Source of the DNA: Cunninghamia lanceolata
Taxonomy: Eukaryota; Streptophyta; Pinopsida; Cupressales; Cupressaceae
Direction: 5' to 3'
Length of the DNA stretch: 64,000 bases
NCBI GenBank assembly: GCA_027924645.1
Contig: BSBN01000140.1
Span: 6,082,501 to 6,146,500, forward strand
In this document: positions 24,156 to 35,816 of the stretch, one piece after another
Layout of the letters: each line of letters opens with the position of its first letter
Position numbering within the stretch: position 1 is the stretch's first letter
Position numbers and translations under genes: made by a program
Notes under the pieces: generated by a model
What the model was told of the DNA's origin: nothing
What the model saw: only the letters and a program-made list of their open reading frames with translations
The model's database searches: none

Positions 24156-26120
24156 TGATGTAGAGGTCTTCAGCACAAATGTGCAAAATGTTTGTTTTTG
24201 TCAATATCGGCAAGAGACTTTCAACGTCTTATCGAACTATGCTTCTTTATCCTTATCAGGCTAACTTGCCTTGTCGGCCTTCCCCCATTCTTTCTTCCTA
24301 ATGGTCTCTCTCTCACCGAAACCATTATGTTCATCAGCCAAACACTTGTTATCGGCCTAGCTTTCTCCTTGCTTGCCAAAACCAAAGCTCACACTGATAT
24401 GTTAACCCTAACCTGCTGAACAGGTTCCTGTTACCTCCACTACTAGTCACCTCTATCGACTAAGTTGCTTATCAGAAACACTTACAATGTTGGTCTAGCC
24501 ATGGAAGGTCTCCCCAACGCTCCACTTCATGCCGACGCCAAACTCCTTATCGCCAAGACATATAACTATCGGTGAAGACTTCATTCCCTCTGCCGATGTC
24601 ACTTGTCCTCCGAAACCCTTTACACCAATTCCTTCATTGGCCAGACCTCCACCGTTAGTCCAACTTTAAGCCACTCCATCGATAGACCTCCTTATGCCGA
24701 TGGGCATCTCATACCGATCGCTATTGTCTCCCCGATACTACCAATGACGGGTTCCACCGTCGGCCAGACTATGACTATCAACAACACCTTTAACTTCTCC
24801 ACCGATGGCATATCTCATGCCGATATACTCTTCATTGGTAAGACTTTCACCTTTGGTTGGACTTCAGTCTTCTCTTCTGGTCATGCTTCTCACACCGATA
24901 TGCCTTCTATCAACATGACCCTGTTGTTCGCTGTGACTTCCAAATTTGCTTCCGACGACACTCCTTACACCGATACTCTTCATCTTCGACTATACATTTA
25001 TTGACTTGATGAGTTGGTTCTCCTCCTTGCTATCACTAGTCATCCTTTGCATCTACAGACCAAATACCCTTCCAACATACAAACTAGCTACCATTTTGGC
25101 TAGTCACCATTTGTATCAAATACATTGTATGTCTTCGTTGTATCTTCAACATACAACAGCAAAATGCAATTGTAGTCTACACACAAATTGATAATCATAT
25201 ACAATAACGATATGCACATACACTGTCTATGACATACCATGGACATATACACTGGAAATGTATTTCCTTAGACAATCTCGACATACACAAGGTTTAACAC
25301 AGAATGTACACTGGCGATATACACACTAATGGATACTTAGATGCAATAGTGATATAAACAAAGAAAATACCTACATTCATTTGTGATATATACAGGAAAT
25401 GTATATTCAAATTTTCCCGCCGATAACCCTCTCTGAAACGGATTCTGTCATTTCTATACTGCCATGTATAACAAACAAAAGAATGGAACAAAAATGGAAA
25501 ATTATTTTACAAATCCATTCCACTGATTTCACAGAAATCCACCAGTGGAATGGATTTAAACCTACATCACGGCAATAGGGAAACTAAGCTAAATATGAAA
25601 CGGTTCTCTACAGATAATATAGAGAACAATTCGATATACAAGGGTTTCACACAGGATTCAGACTTTTCAAAACATAATTTTTAGAATTTCTATTTCCTCA
25701 TTTCAACCTTTTCAAACACAGACTAATTATAGAGATTTTCTTGAAGATGGAAGAAGAAGTCCTCTGTTCGACCATCTCTCCCTATTTTTGTTAACCCCTC
25801 TCCTTTGTTTGCAGGATTTTGATTTTTTCAACATTAACAGTAGAGACCCTAATTAATCACATGGCATCTACATTGCTTGAGATAGCAAAACATCAGATAA
25901 TGTGACACATTTGATTTAATCTTGCACATAACCCAATTGCCTACTGTTGTCCATGATGTCAAATATTGGCCTCAGGAAGAGAGATGTCAACATAAAATGT
26001 TACACTAGTTAATGACATACAAATGCTACAAGGTAACATGAAATGTCAAAATACATGTTAAAACCTTATTCTTCTCCCTCTTGTGCATCTTTATCCTGTT
26101 GAAGGGGTGCTCCTGCACCA
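24156..26120 (-). repeat. 3' LTR of B
   Basis: 1965 bp. Its first 55 bases on the minus strand (26120-26066) still encode the last 18 residues and the stop of pol. Many CCGAT/ATCGG words occur between 24200 and 24990. The other copy is 38721-40616, and a solo LTR of the same family is at 56887-58076. Confidence 0.92.
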
Positions 26121-27421
26121 TACTCCTCGGGAGAAGAGATCTCAAGCCCCTTTGAGATCAGAGTTTGGAGGTCTGCACCATGGTTTGTAATCTGATCTGC
26201 AGTCATCCAAATGGCCTTTGAGTCAGGTTGCCCGTGCCAAGTCACCAAATACTCTAGGTATTCTTTATTTCTTGTCTTCTTTATCACTCTTGAGTCTAAG
26301 ATATGCTTCAACTTTGGTGGATCATGCTTAGGAATATCATCATCTACTGCATCCTTGAATGGTTCCTGTTCTACATCTGCTGGCTGCTTGTATGGTGTTA
26401 GATCACAGACATTGAAAATGGGTGATAATCCAAGATCAGAAGGAAGTTGGATCTCATATGCATTTTGTCCATACTTCTTTAACATCTGACAGGATCCAAT
26501 CTTTTTCTGCATTAGATTGGTATATTTACCTTTGGGGAGCCTCTCCTTCTTCTGATTTACCCACACCAAATCTCCAATATCAAATTGTACATCCCTCTTT
26601 TTCTTGTCAGCATATGTTTTGTACTTCAATGTAGCTTGTTGGAGTTGGTTCTTCACTTGATTATGCACTTCTTTAATGGCTGAAGAAAAAGCTTCTCCAT
26701 TTGCACTAATAGGCTCTCCTATAGGCAGATCTCTCAGCTCCAGAATACCTCTGGGATGAATACAATATACCACCTGAAAAGGTGACTTCCCTGTACTCCG
26801 ATTAATGGTATCATTATAAGAAAATTCTACCTGGGGTAGGATATTATCCCACTTCTCTCCATGTTGTCTAGTTAAACACCTGAGTAGATTACCCAATGAA
26901 TGATTAACTACTTCAGTCTGCCCATCTGTTTGAGGATGGTAGGTTGATGAGAAGGATAAATTGGTTCCAAGCTTTTTCCAAAGAGTCCTCCAGAAGTGGC
27001 CAATAAATTTCACATCCCTGTCTGATACTATGCTCAATGGCAATCCATGGATCCTCACTATTTCCTTGAAAAATAGGTCTGCAACATACGAAGCATCACA
27101 AGTGGTTTTGCATGGCAAGAAATGTGTCATTTTACTAAATCTGTCTACTACCACAAAAACACTATCATATCCTTTCCTTGTCCTAGGCAAACCTAGTACA
27201 AAATCCATGCTTATGCTCTCCCATGGCCTAGAAGGAATGGGTAATGGCTGATACAAAACTACATTTATGGATCTTCCTTTGGCTTTCTGACATATTACAC
27301 ATGCTTCCACAAATCTTCTCACATCTGACTACAACTTAGGCCAATAGTAATGCCTCTTCATAAGATCAAGAGTTTTATCAAGACCAAAATGTCCTTCCAT
27401 GGCCCCACAATGTTTCTCCTA
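26066..27421 (-). pseudogene. Element B integrase and chromodomain
   Basis: Open for 418 codons from 27322 after TAG codons at 27421-27419 and 27331-27329. The zinc-binding part is GHFGLDK, KRHYYWPK and CVICQKAKG. The catalytic triad is complete: MDFVLGLP (Asp), VSDRDVKFIGHFW (Asp) and QTDGQTEVVN (Glu). Then come WDNILPQVEFSYNDT, NRSTGKSPFQVVY and a C-terminal domain (FDIGDLVWVNQ). A chromodomain-like end (about residues 320-390: HILDSRVIKK, EYLEYLVTWHG) places it among chromoviruses. It would insert the DNA copy; the chromodomain would steer it to heterochromatin. The last 18 residues are encoded in the 3' LTR. Confidence 0.92.
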
Positions 27422-28984
27422 AATAATATCCAGTCTCATAGAACATCTTGGAATACATAGTTGTCCACATTTGAAAAGTAATCCATCTTGGATCAGAAAT
27501 TTAGAGAACTCAACATGATATTTGTCTCCAAAAGAAGTACATACCTTGTAGATCTCACCAAAGTCTTCATCATCATCATCATACATTGTCTTCAAAGAAT
27601 CAATCCCAACACTCTCCAATTGGATCTGATTGATGGTCAGAACTCTCCTGCTCAAAGCATCTGCCACTTTGTTCTTAACCCCTTTCTTGTGCTTGAGCGT
27701 GAAAGTGAAAGCTTGCAAAGTTTCCACCCACTTCATATGCCTATGGTTTAGCTTCTCTTGACTATTTATGAAACTAAGGGTCTGATTATCTATGAACACT
27801 ATGAATTCTTTTGGCATCAAGTAATGCCTCCATTTCTTAAGTGACTGGACTAGAGCATACATCTCTAAATCATAGGATGAGTATTTCTTCTTGGCATCAT
27901 TTAATTTCTCACTGAAGAATGCAATAGGCCTACCTTCTTGGCTGAGTACTGCTCCAATTGCAATATGACTTGCATCACATTCTACTTGAAAAATCTTGCT
28001 GAAGTCAGGAAATGCAAGAACTGGTTGCTTTGCCACCTTCTTCTTCAATGTTTCAAAGGAATTATCTACCTCCTTTGTCCATGTAAACTTGCACTTCTGT
28101 CCTCCCTTTATAGTGTCAAGCATGGGTGCACAAATATGACTAAATTCCTTTATAAACTTCCTATAAAAGGTTGCTAACCCAGGGAAACTTCTAACATCAT
28201 TCAAGATTTTGGGTGTTGGCCAAGACAATATGGCACTTACTTTCTCTTGATCTATTTTCAGTTTGTTATGTGAGATAACAAATCCCAAGTAGATCATCTC
28301 TTCCTGCATAAATAGACACTTTGCTAAATTGATCATTAGCTACTCTTCATATAACCTTTTGAGAACCAAGTCTATATGGATGAGGTGCTCTTCCCTCATA
28401 TTACTGAAAATCAGGATGTCATCTAGATATACTATGACAAATTTTCCTATGAATTCCCTCAAGACCTCATTCATCAGCCTCATAAAGGTAATAGGGGCAT
28501 TGGATAAACCAAAAGGCATGACCTTCCACTCATATAACCCCTCATTAGTCTTAAATGCAGTTTTCCACTCATCACCAGGTCTAATCCTAATTTGATGATA
28601 GCCACTCTTCAAATCTATTTTTGAGAAATATTTATCACCTCCTAAACAATCAAGTAAATCTTCTATCCTAGGGATTGGAAACCTATACCTGAAGGTTATC
28701 TTGTTGATAGCCCTTAAATCAGTGCAAAGTCTCCAAGTGCCTTCCTTCTTTGGTGCTAGTATAGCCGGTACTACACATGGGCTTAAACTTTTGCCAATTA
28801 GGCCTGTCTCCAACAACTCTTCAATTTGCTTTGCTACCTCTGTATTCTGATCTGGAGTGAGCTTATATGCTGCTTTGTTTGGAAGTGTAGATCCTGGGAT
28901 TAGATCTATACAATGGCTAATGTCCCTAATAGGTTGTAGGGAACTTGGCATTCCATCAGAGATAATGCCTTTGTACTTGTCCAA
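27419..28984 (-). pseudogene. Element B reverse transcriptase and RNase H
   Basis: RT blocks run from [15 protein letters not shown] through [38 protein letters not shown] and the intact catalytic box [12 protein letters not shown]. One in-frame TAG at 28342-28340 separates this from the thumb (YLGFVISHNKLKID) and RNase H (FQVECDASHIAIGAVLS with Asp, YDLEMYALV with Glu, VFIDNQTLSF with Asp, NKVADALSRR). No frameshift occurs across 1.56 kb. Apart from the one TAG the enzyme residues look preserved. Confidence 0.92.
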
Positions 28985-29044
28985 TAGCTCTTGGGCAGCT
29001 GGGTCTATGAATTTTTGTCTCTTCTCTCCCTTGACTTGTTGCTG

Positions 29045-29659
29045 CTATTCTTTGTTTACCTTTAGGCAAGGGATTAGAGCATATGTAACTGCTCCTTCTT
29101 CTCCTATCCCCTTTATGAACTGTTTTCCTTCTACCATCATCACTTTGACTTCTTTTCCTTTTGACTCTACCTCCTTCTCCATTAATGGAAGCAATTCTAT
29201 CACCTTACCATTCTTGGTAATTGAATAGGTGTTTCTAACTCCATCATGGTATGGTTTCAAGTCATACTGCCATGGTCTTCCAAATAGGAGATGGCAAGCA
29301 TCCATCTTGGCAATGCCAAACAATAACCTATCCTTGTATGGGCCAATCTGAAATTCTACCCAAGTCTGTTCTTCTATAACTGTTTGCTGACCTTGGTGGA
29401 GCCATGAGATATTGTATGGGCAAGGATGTGGTAGTCTTCTAAGCTTAAGCTTTTCTACCATTTCAAAAGACACAAAATTTTTAGTAGATCCAAAGTCAAT
29501 CAAAACTTTACATACCTTTCCTCCTGCCTTGTAAGTAGTTCTGAAGAGAGACTTCCTTTGTGGAGGTTCTTTTCCAGCCACCTTCATGGTGGTCATTTCT
29601 CTCCTAATCATCAAAGATTCTCCATTCATAGGATACCCATAACTGTCGGGAGCATTCAC
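29045..29659 (-). pseudogene. Element B aspartic protease
   Basis: In frame with RT and ending at TAG 29047-29045. The active site reads VLIDFGSTKNFVS, so the usual D-S/T-G triad is D-F-G, a Ser to Phe change that should abolish activity. The C-terminal hallmark LLFGRPWQYD is intact. It lies between gag zinc knuckle and RT in one reading frame, as in single-polyprotein chromoviruses. Confidence 0.85.
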
Positions 29660-29739
29660 ACTTTGATTAGTGCTTGAGCTTGCTACACTTTGACAATCAG
29701 ATTCTTTGATCAGATTGATCCTCTTTTCTCCTATTGAAC

Positions 29740-30687
29740 TTGTTGTCTTTGCTGGACATCTGCTAGCTATATGGCCTTCTTGATTGCAATTGTAACATCT
29801 GATAGGTCCTCTGCCCTGGGATTTCCCTCTAAATGGTGGTCTTCTGCCCCTAAAATTTCCTCTTTGATTTTAACTTCCCCCTTTATATTGACTGCTATCT
29901 CCTCTGCTATTCTCTTGGTTGGATTCACTTTGGTATCCAAATCCTCTGCCTCTAAAAGGACTTCTTCCTCCTCTCTGTTATCTCCCTCTACCTCTATTGT
30001 TCTGCTCATGCCTTCTTTTTAATTTGTCTTCCACTTTGAGTGCTAACTGATAGCACTTTTGAATTGTCTCTGGGTTATGCATACTTGTCTTCTTGGATAT
30101 TAAACCTCAATCCATTGAGGTATCTTACTACCTTTTCTTCCTCACCTTCCTTTACCTTTATTTTTACACACAATTTCATGAATGCTTCTGTGTATGAGCT
30201 GACATCTAGCTCCTTCTGCTTCAAATTTTGTTTCCTCTTATGTAATTGGATATTATAATCCAATGGAACATAGGCTTCCTTCACTAAAGCCATCATTCTC
30301 TTCCATGTTGCAACTCTATTCTTTCCCTCTTTCACCTTGCCATCTTGGATGAAATTCCACCAAGTCAGTGCAACCCCTTTCATTTTGGACTGAGCCATAT
30401 TCACTCTTTGGTGGTCTAGTATTTCCTTGGTCTCAAAGAAATTATTCAAGGAGTCTATCCAATCCATCACCAAATTAGGTTCCATTTTTCCTGCAAACAC
30501 TGGCAGGTCTATTTTCATATCCATGGTCCTTCTTTCCATGGACTTGAGGGCATTGAGTAAGGGTCCCTGGTCTGCAGGAACCACTATCTCTTTCTGCTTT
30601 GGGGTCTCCTCTTCATCCCCATCTTCTTGTTCACCAGAGTTTTCTTCCCCTTTCTCCACTCTATCCCTCAACTTCTCTAGTTCTTCT
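29740..30687 (-). pseudogene. Element B gag, main part
   Basis: From the C insertion border at 30687 an open stretch gives the gag core (residues KIDLPVFAGKMEPNLVMDW, LTWWNFIQDGK, YVPLDYNIQLHKRKQNL, YLNGLRFNIQ) down to about 30075. There a one-base frame change occurs, followed by an R/G-rich part with two TAA stops. The zinc knuckle CYNCNQEGHIASRC (about 29790-29750) is complete and shares the pol frame. The N-terminal residues lie beyond C at 38545-38671. Confidence 0.88.
30683..30687. repeat. Target-site duplication of C (CTTCT), left copy
   Basis: CTTCT next to TGTTGACTTT at 30688, matching CTTCT at 38545-38549 next to the other end. The match is perfect. Confidence 0.93.
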
Positions 30688-33413
30688 TGTTGACTTTTTC
30701 CCAGACTGGATGCTTATTCCCAGATTTCCCTACAAGGTAGCCATCAGTGATCAACAGGATCTCTGGGCCAGGGGGTCAACAGTGTAGGAGATAGACTCTA
30801 TATTTTATCTCCTCTTCTTCTTCAGGCTCTGCAAGACCTAGGGGGTATTCCCTACTCAACATCCATGAGGATATGCATACAAGGCTGGGATGCTGTCAGA
30901 AAGCAGATAGTCCTCTTGTAAGTAGACCAAAACTGAAAGATAAGAGCAAAGGGGCTAGCTTTGGGCCTATTTGCAGGTGTAGGCAGAGGACTGAGGTTCC
31001 TAAAACTAACTCTAAAGTCCTAATGTTGGTTTTAGATTTTGCTTTGGAGTTTAAGTGTGGATGCAAAGCTGGATATGGTTATAACACAAAACAAAGCATG
31101 ATTGGTGCCTATCCAGGGCCTGGAGTCAGTAGACATACACATGTGAATGTCAGCATGAATAGCTAAAACTGGATTTCAAGGGGATATATGTGATACCTGC
31201 CTTACAGGTATCTCCCAAGATAGAGTGTTAGGTTATCTCTACTTATGGTATCCCTACTGCAGTATACCCTTCCCAATGTTCAACCTGAAAACAGTTTAAT
31301 CTACCCCTTGAGTAGAAGTTAAAAGATCAGACAATCAACATAGGAATTCTATGCTCTAGAATCTAAACATCACCGAACATCCAGATTCAGAAGAAGAATA
31401 CATGCAATACTGGAGACAGAATTAACACAACACATGCCAAACAGCATTTCTCATATAAGTTCAATCATGAAATCAGTGGGTTCGTGCCAAAAACATACAA
31501 CAAGAGATACATAAACTCACAGGTAAGCTATACAGAGCAACCAGATCAGCTTGTTATGCATTACAGAGCCAAAATCATCAACTTTCAACAACCCCTCAAA
31601 TGAGCAACACAACCTGCTTATAACAGCCAGGTAGGTGCTCAGCAATTAATTACAATGTTGACTCAAAATCCCGCCAGATACACAGTACTAGGAAGATGGC
31701 GCTCAAACACAACCAGATTGGTGCCCAAACTTGAATGCAGCAGGTAGGGGAGGAGACAGGAAGATATCTCGAGCCCTGCGCCCCTGTCCGCTGATGTACA
31801 CTTTCAATCGGGTACAGGATCGATCCACGCCATCGCCCATACCTCTGCAACAATCGCCATTAATGGCGCACCAACCCGCGGCCTTGGGAAGATCATCAAA
31901 TCTGCAGTCGCAACCATTTCCTGCCGAGATTCATCATCATGATATTTGAAAATGCAGGATATCAATATCCCACATGCACCCCGCGGTGACCTCAATAACA
32001 CTTTATATACTAAGTCATGAGCATATATAATGTCGGTGCTTTTGCTCCTGACGACACTAGTATAAAACCTCATCATCATCATCCTCCAGCAGCATGATAT
32101 CCTGTTGTTCAAAATATCACCCTGACGTCATCATGATATTTGAAATATAACCCTCATGATAATCGGCACAACCTGATCCTTCAGAGGAACATCCTCCTGC
32201 TGAGCTTATAACAAAAGTCTGGCCGATGAACATCCTGATGATGTCATCATCATATCCTGCTGACGTCATCATCATATCTGCCTACTGCGCACCTCCTCAT
32301 ATCCGGATGACGTCATCATCATGTTTGCAAATATCAGGAGGTCTCTTCAAGATGATCAGTGTTAGAAATATGACCCCCCCGGACCTTGATGACGTCATCA
32401 TCATATTAACATCATCATGATATTCGGAAGACAACCGGATACTTGGAAATATCCTCCTGATGCACAAATATCAGGTTGCACTGTAGCTCCTCTGTAAGAT
32501 CGGGGCGAAAACTGAATATGATGATGCTGCTTGAAAAGATCACCCCCAGTAGATAATGCGCGAAGCCAGCAGGCGGATATCTCCTTGATATCAGCATCAT
32601 CATGATGCTCGAACAAATATACATCCGGATGATATGAAAATATCACCCCCTCCTTCAGAAATATCATGATGCAGATAGGCAGAGAACCGGATATCACCTT
32701 GAGATAAGGATGACGTCAGCACCATCAGGATGACAAAACAACGAACAAGAAGTGATACAACATCATCAGGATGATATTGACTAAGATCATCCTGACGTTC
32801 AAAATATGATGACCCCAGTGAATATCGGGTCACACTTAGAACTCTTCAACAACATCATCAGGATGATCATAACCAAGATCACCCGATGATAAAAATATCA
32901 CCCCGGCGAAAATATCATGAAGGCAAAAAATATGATGACCCTCGCAAGCGACACGGTGATAACTGGAAATATGATGATGATGATGAAGACGACCCTTAGA
33001 AGAAATAGGTCAGGTCGAACAACTTAGAGAATAACCCCTTCAGGATATCGGGGCAACATCATCATCATGTTTGGGCAAGGTGATAATTGGAAGATCACCG
33101 GATACTTGAGAAATCACCCCCGCAAGCAAATCAGGGCGCACTGTGGCTCATCAGCAGGATCAGGATAATAACCAAACATCACCCGATATTGAAATATGAT
33201 GATGACGAAGAGAAGCCGGTTGACGGAGAACACGATGATGCTGACCATCATCGAAGACAATATGATGATGATGACCTCCTCCTCGAAGAGAATATGATGA
33301 TGCAGCTGAAAAATGCTGAGGAGGCCCAAAGACTTAGAACATTTTTTGGATTCTTAGGGAAAGTGCCTGCATGAAAATTGCTCAAAAATTGTCAGTCAAT
33401 TCAGGCACTAACA
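30688..33413 (-). repeat. 3' LTR of C
   Basis: 2726 bp. It contains CATCATC-rich arrays with five TGACGTCA palindromes (32123, 32261, 32308, 32390, 32711) and a sixth site decayed to TGATGTCA (32239-32246). No clear polypurine tract precedes it: the adjacent minus-strand sequence is gacagagccgc. Confidence 0.92.
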
Positions 33414-33549
33414 GCGGCTCTGTCTGGGGACGTGCAGGTGCAAGACTGCAGCGAGAACCCCAGATCTCTGGGATGCAGACCAGTCCCTTATCCATTGGGC
33501 ACAGAGTCAAATATTACACCGACCTGCATCACCAAACACACTTGATGGC

Positions 33550-35487
33550 CTAAGGCCACCAAGAAAAGAAAAGCATGTATCTCACTTTGTCAAATATCTT
33601 GTTTTCATCTGCATGCACTGGGTCAAGCTTGGAGATACTGTCAGGATCCACCCACAAACAAATCTTGTCATCTGCATATTCAATCCTTTGGTTTGGCTTG
33701 TCATTATCACCCCTGTGCAGATAACCTTCAACATCATGTGCCATGTGGGTGTAGAATTTATCAAGCAATGCATACTCAAATGGTATAGAACACAGGTTAT
33801 CATCTGTATCATCATCATGCATCGCAACATGATCTCCTAGCTGGACTGCAAATAGGAAACACTCAAAGTCCACCACACAACTAGGAAGATCAGGGCTCAT
33901 TGTATTATATGCTGGCACATCAAAAGGAAAGCTTTCAAAATCACAATTGTGCACATCATGTACACAACAATCAGCAGCACCAAGCTGGAAAAGATCAGGC
34001 TCTGGCACCTCTTTACAATCAGGCACATTTTCGCAGTCACTTACCTGATGTATGTTGTTTCCTCTTTCATCAGGATGAGAAACGGAATCCAAGTCAAAAA
34101 TAGTGTCAATATCCTCACCATACTCAGACAGATCCTCATCACCATATGTGTCATAAATGGGTGACCCAGGTGCATTAGTTTCATCATAGTATGCCATTTG
34201 TTCATGGGCAGCAGAGCACACATCTTCATCACCAATGGATTCACTCTGTGGAGGAGTATCAGCTTGTGTGTCATAAGCAAAACAGCCATCAAATGAAAAA
34301 CAATCATGCTCTAAACTAGCACTTATTTCAATTTCTGACTGCTCTTCATGATCTCCATGTGTTTGAAAGGTAGGCAATGGGTCACACATAGGACTGCTTC
34401 TCTGTTTGCTTATATCTTCTCTGTCTTGAGTACAATACTCACAATTATCTCCACAGGTCCATTCCAAAAATTGCTCATTGCTGTCCACAACCTCGTTATT
34501 GTTTTCATGGTCAGATGCCTCATCATTGCAATGGGAATCCTCATTAGTCCTTTCACTGGCATCCTCAACTGGTAAACAATCCAGTTGAGCAGTATTGTTA
34601 GCATTATGTTCAAACACAGCAGTCTCAACCTCTATGCTTTTATTTTCATTTTTATCTGCACATGATGCCATAATCATTTGGTCATTTGCAGCCTCATAAC
34701 CATTTCTCACACCAAGGCCTGGGGACAGGGGTTTCAGCAGGTACACATTTCTAGTTTTTTCTATCTTTTCTATGAACCTGTATGCCATCTGCATACTTGT
34801 CACCTTGAAATCCCTCAATATTGCACTAAAGCCCTCCTCAAAAGCTTCAAAGAATATGCCAACACAGGCTGAAATATCAGGTCTGAAACTTTCAGGGACA
34901 TGTGAAAGGGCTACTGCAAACCTATGACTGAAATCAACACATGGCTCTTCATCTTGTTTTCTGATTCTCATCAATTCTGTAACAAAATCAGCCGGTTCTT
35001 TTGCAAATTCTTCCTTGAAACAGTCAGCAAGTTCATCCCAACAGGCAAAGGATTTCTTTGGAAAGCTCAAATACCAGTCTTTTGCTTTTGCATCAAAGGA
35101 CCTAACAAAAAACCTCATCCACATATCCTCATCTCTGAATGAATATTTTCCCATAAAACTGTGAAAATTTTGGATATGTGCATTCCCATCACATATACTG
35201 TGACCACTAAATCTAGGCATCTGACAGTATATCCTAGCAGGCATAGTTTCTATTCTATAATCCACCCATGACAAATCCAGTTGGTCATACAAAGGATCAA
35301 AAGGGTTGACAGGAGGTTTAGCTTTCTGACTGGCAGACACAACAGGGTTACTGCTTTTTAACTGGGCCTGCTCAGTCTCTAAGAATATCAACCTATTTCT
35401 TATCTCTTCTATTCCTTTATCCAACATTTCACCACTGAGTATGGGATAATTCATACTTGGATTCATAAAAATCCTACTCTTAGACAT
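33550..35487 (-). CDS. Gag protein of element C, intact, 645 codons
   Basis: The longest intact frame of the window, ATG 35487 to stop at 33550. Residues about 90-260 are a retrotransposon gag domain (MPRFSGHSICDGNAHIQNF, MWMRFFVRSFDAKAKDWYL, CWDELADCFKEEF, ELMRIRKQDEEPCVDFSHRF). This follows a short N-terminal helix (MLDKGIEEIRNRLIFLETEQ). The long C-terminal half (about 290-645) is very acidic and Cys/His-bearing (TCGDNCEYCTQ) but has no CX2CX4HX4C knuckle and no protease motif. Gag should form the particle that packages element RNA. It sits about 300 nt downstream of the primer site and is the only gene of C. Intactness suggests recent activity; expression is unproven. Confidence 0.88.
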   Translation of the reverse strand: MSKSRIFMNPSMNYPILSGEMLDKGIEEIRNRLIFLETEQAQLKSSNPVVSASQKAKPPVNPFDPLYDQLDLSWVDYRIETMPARIYCQMPRFSGHSICDGNAHIQNFHSFMGKYSFRDEDMWMRFFVRSFDAKAKDWYLSFPKKSFACWDELADCFKEEFAKEPADFVTELMRIRKQDEEPCVDFSHRFAVALSHVPESFRPDISACVGIFFEAFEEGFSAILRDFKVTSMQMAYRFIEKIEKTRNVYLLKPLSPGLGVRNGYEAANDQMIMASCADKNENKSIEVETAVFEHNANNTAQLDCLPVEDASERTNEDSHCNDEASDHENNNEVVDSNEQFLEWTCGDNCEYCTQDREDISKQRSSPMCDPLPTFQTHGDHEEQSEIEISASLEHDCFSFDGCFAYDTQADTPPQSESIGDEDVCSAAHEQMAYYDETNAPGSPIYDTYGDEDLSEYGEDIDTIFDLDSVSHPDERGNNIHQVSDCENVPDCKEVPEPDLFQLGAADCCVHDVHNCDFESFPFDVPAYNTMSPDLPSCVVDFECFLFAVQLGDHVAMHDDDTDDNLCSIPFEYALLDKFYTHMAHDVEGYLHRGDNDKPNQRIEYADDKICLWVDPDSISKLDPVHADENKIFDKVRYMLFFSWWP

Positions 35488-35790
35488 CCTTTGTCTGTCT
35501 AAGACCTAAGGCTTCCCCTGGCATCTAACTTATGCAGTAAAACAGCAAATAAAGGGGAAGTAACAAGGTACCTTTTCTCATACAGATGCAGAAATATGTA
35601 CATCTTTCAACCAATAACATACATCTATCTTTCATGTGCATTTAGATCTTTTTTGCAGAGTCGCCACCTCTCCAGAGAGGACAAAATTTTCAATAGCTGA
35701 AAGCTACTTTTCCAGGTTCATTCCACCAGCAGAGCATCATTTTGTTAGTGACTCGGATGGGTCACAAGTATTATTCTTTATTTTATCAAT

Positions 35791-35811
35791 CCTTCCCCAG
35801 CAGAGTCGCCA
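35791..35811 (-). promoter_or_regulatory. Primer-binding site of C
   Basis: The minus strand reads TGGCGACTCTGCTGGGGA, 5 nt after the LTR end. This form is common as a primer site in plant Ty3/gypsy elements; I did not assign the tRNA. A second TGGCGACTCTGC lies downstream at 35666-35655. Confidence 0.75.
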
Positions 35812-35816
35812 ATTTC

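Noticed and set aside
30873..31166. 97-codon plus-strand frame, repeated at 36003-36296
   Set aside because: It is conserved only because it lies in both LTRs of the young element C, antisense to that element. No domain or independent support.
33900..34164. Overlapping plus-strand frames in the C interior
   Set aside because: Shadows of the intact 645-codon gag on the minus strand.
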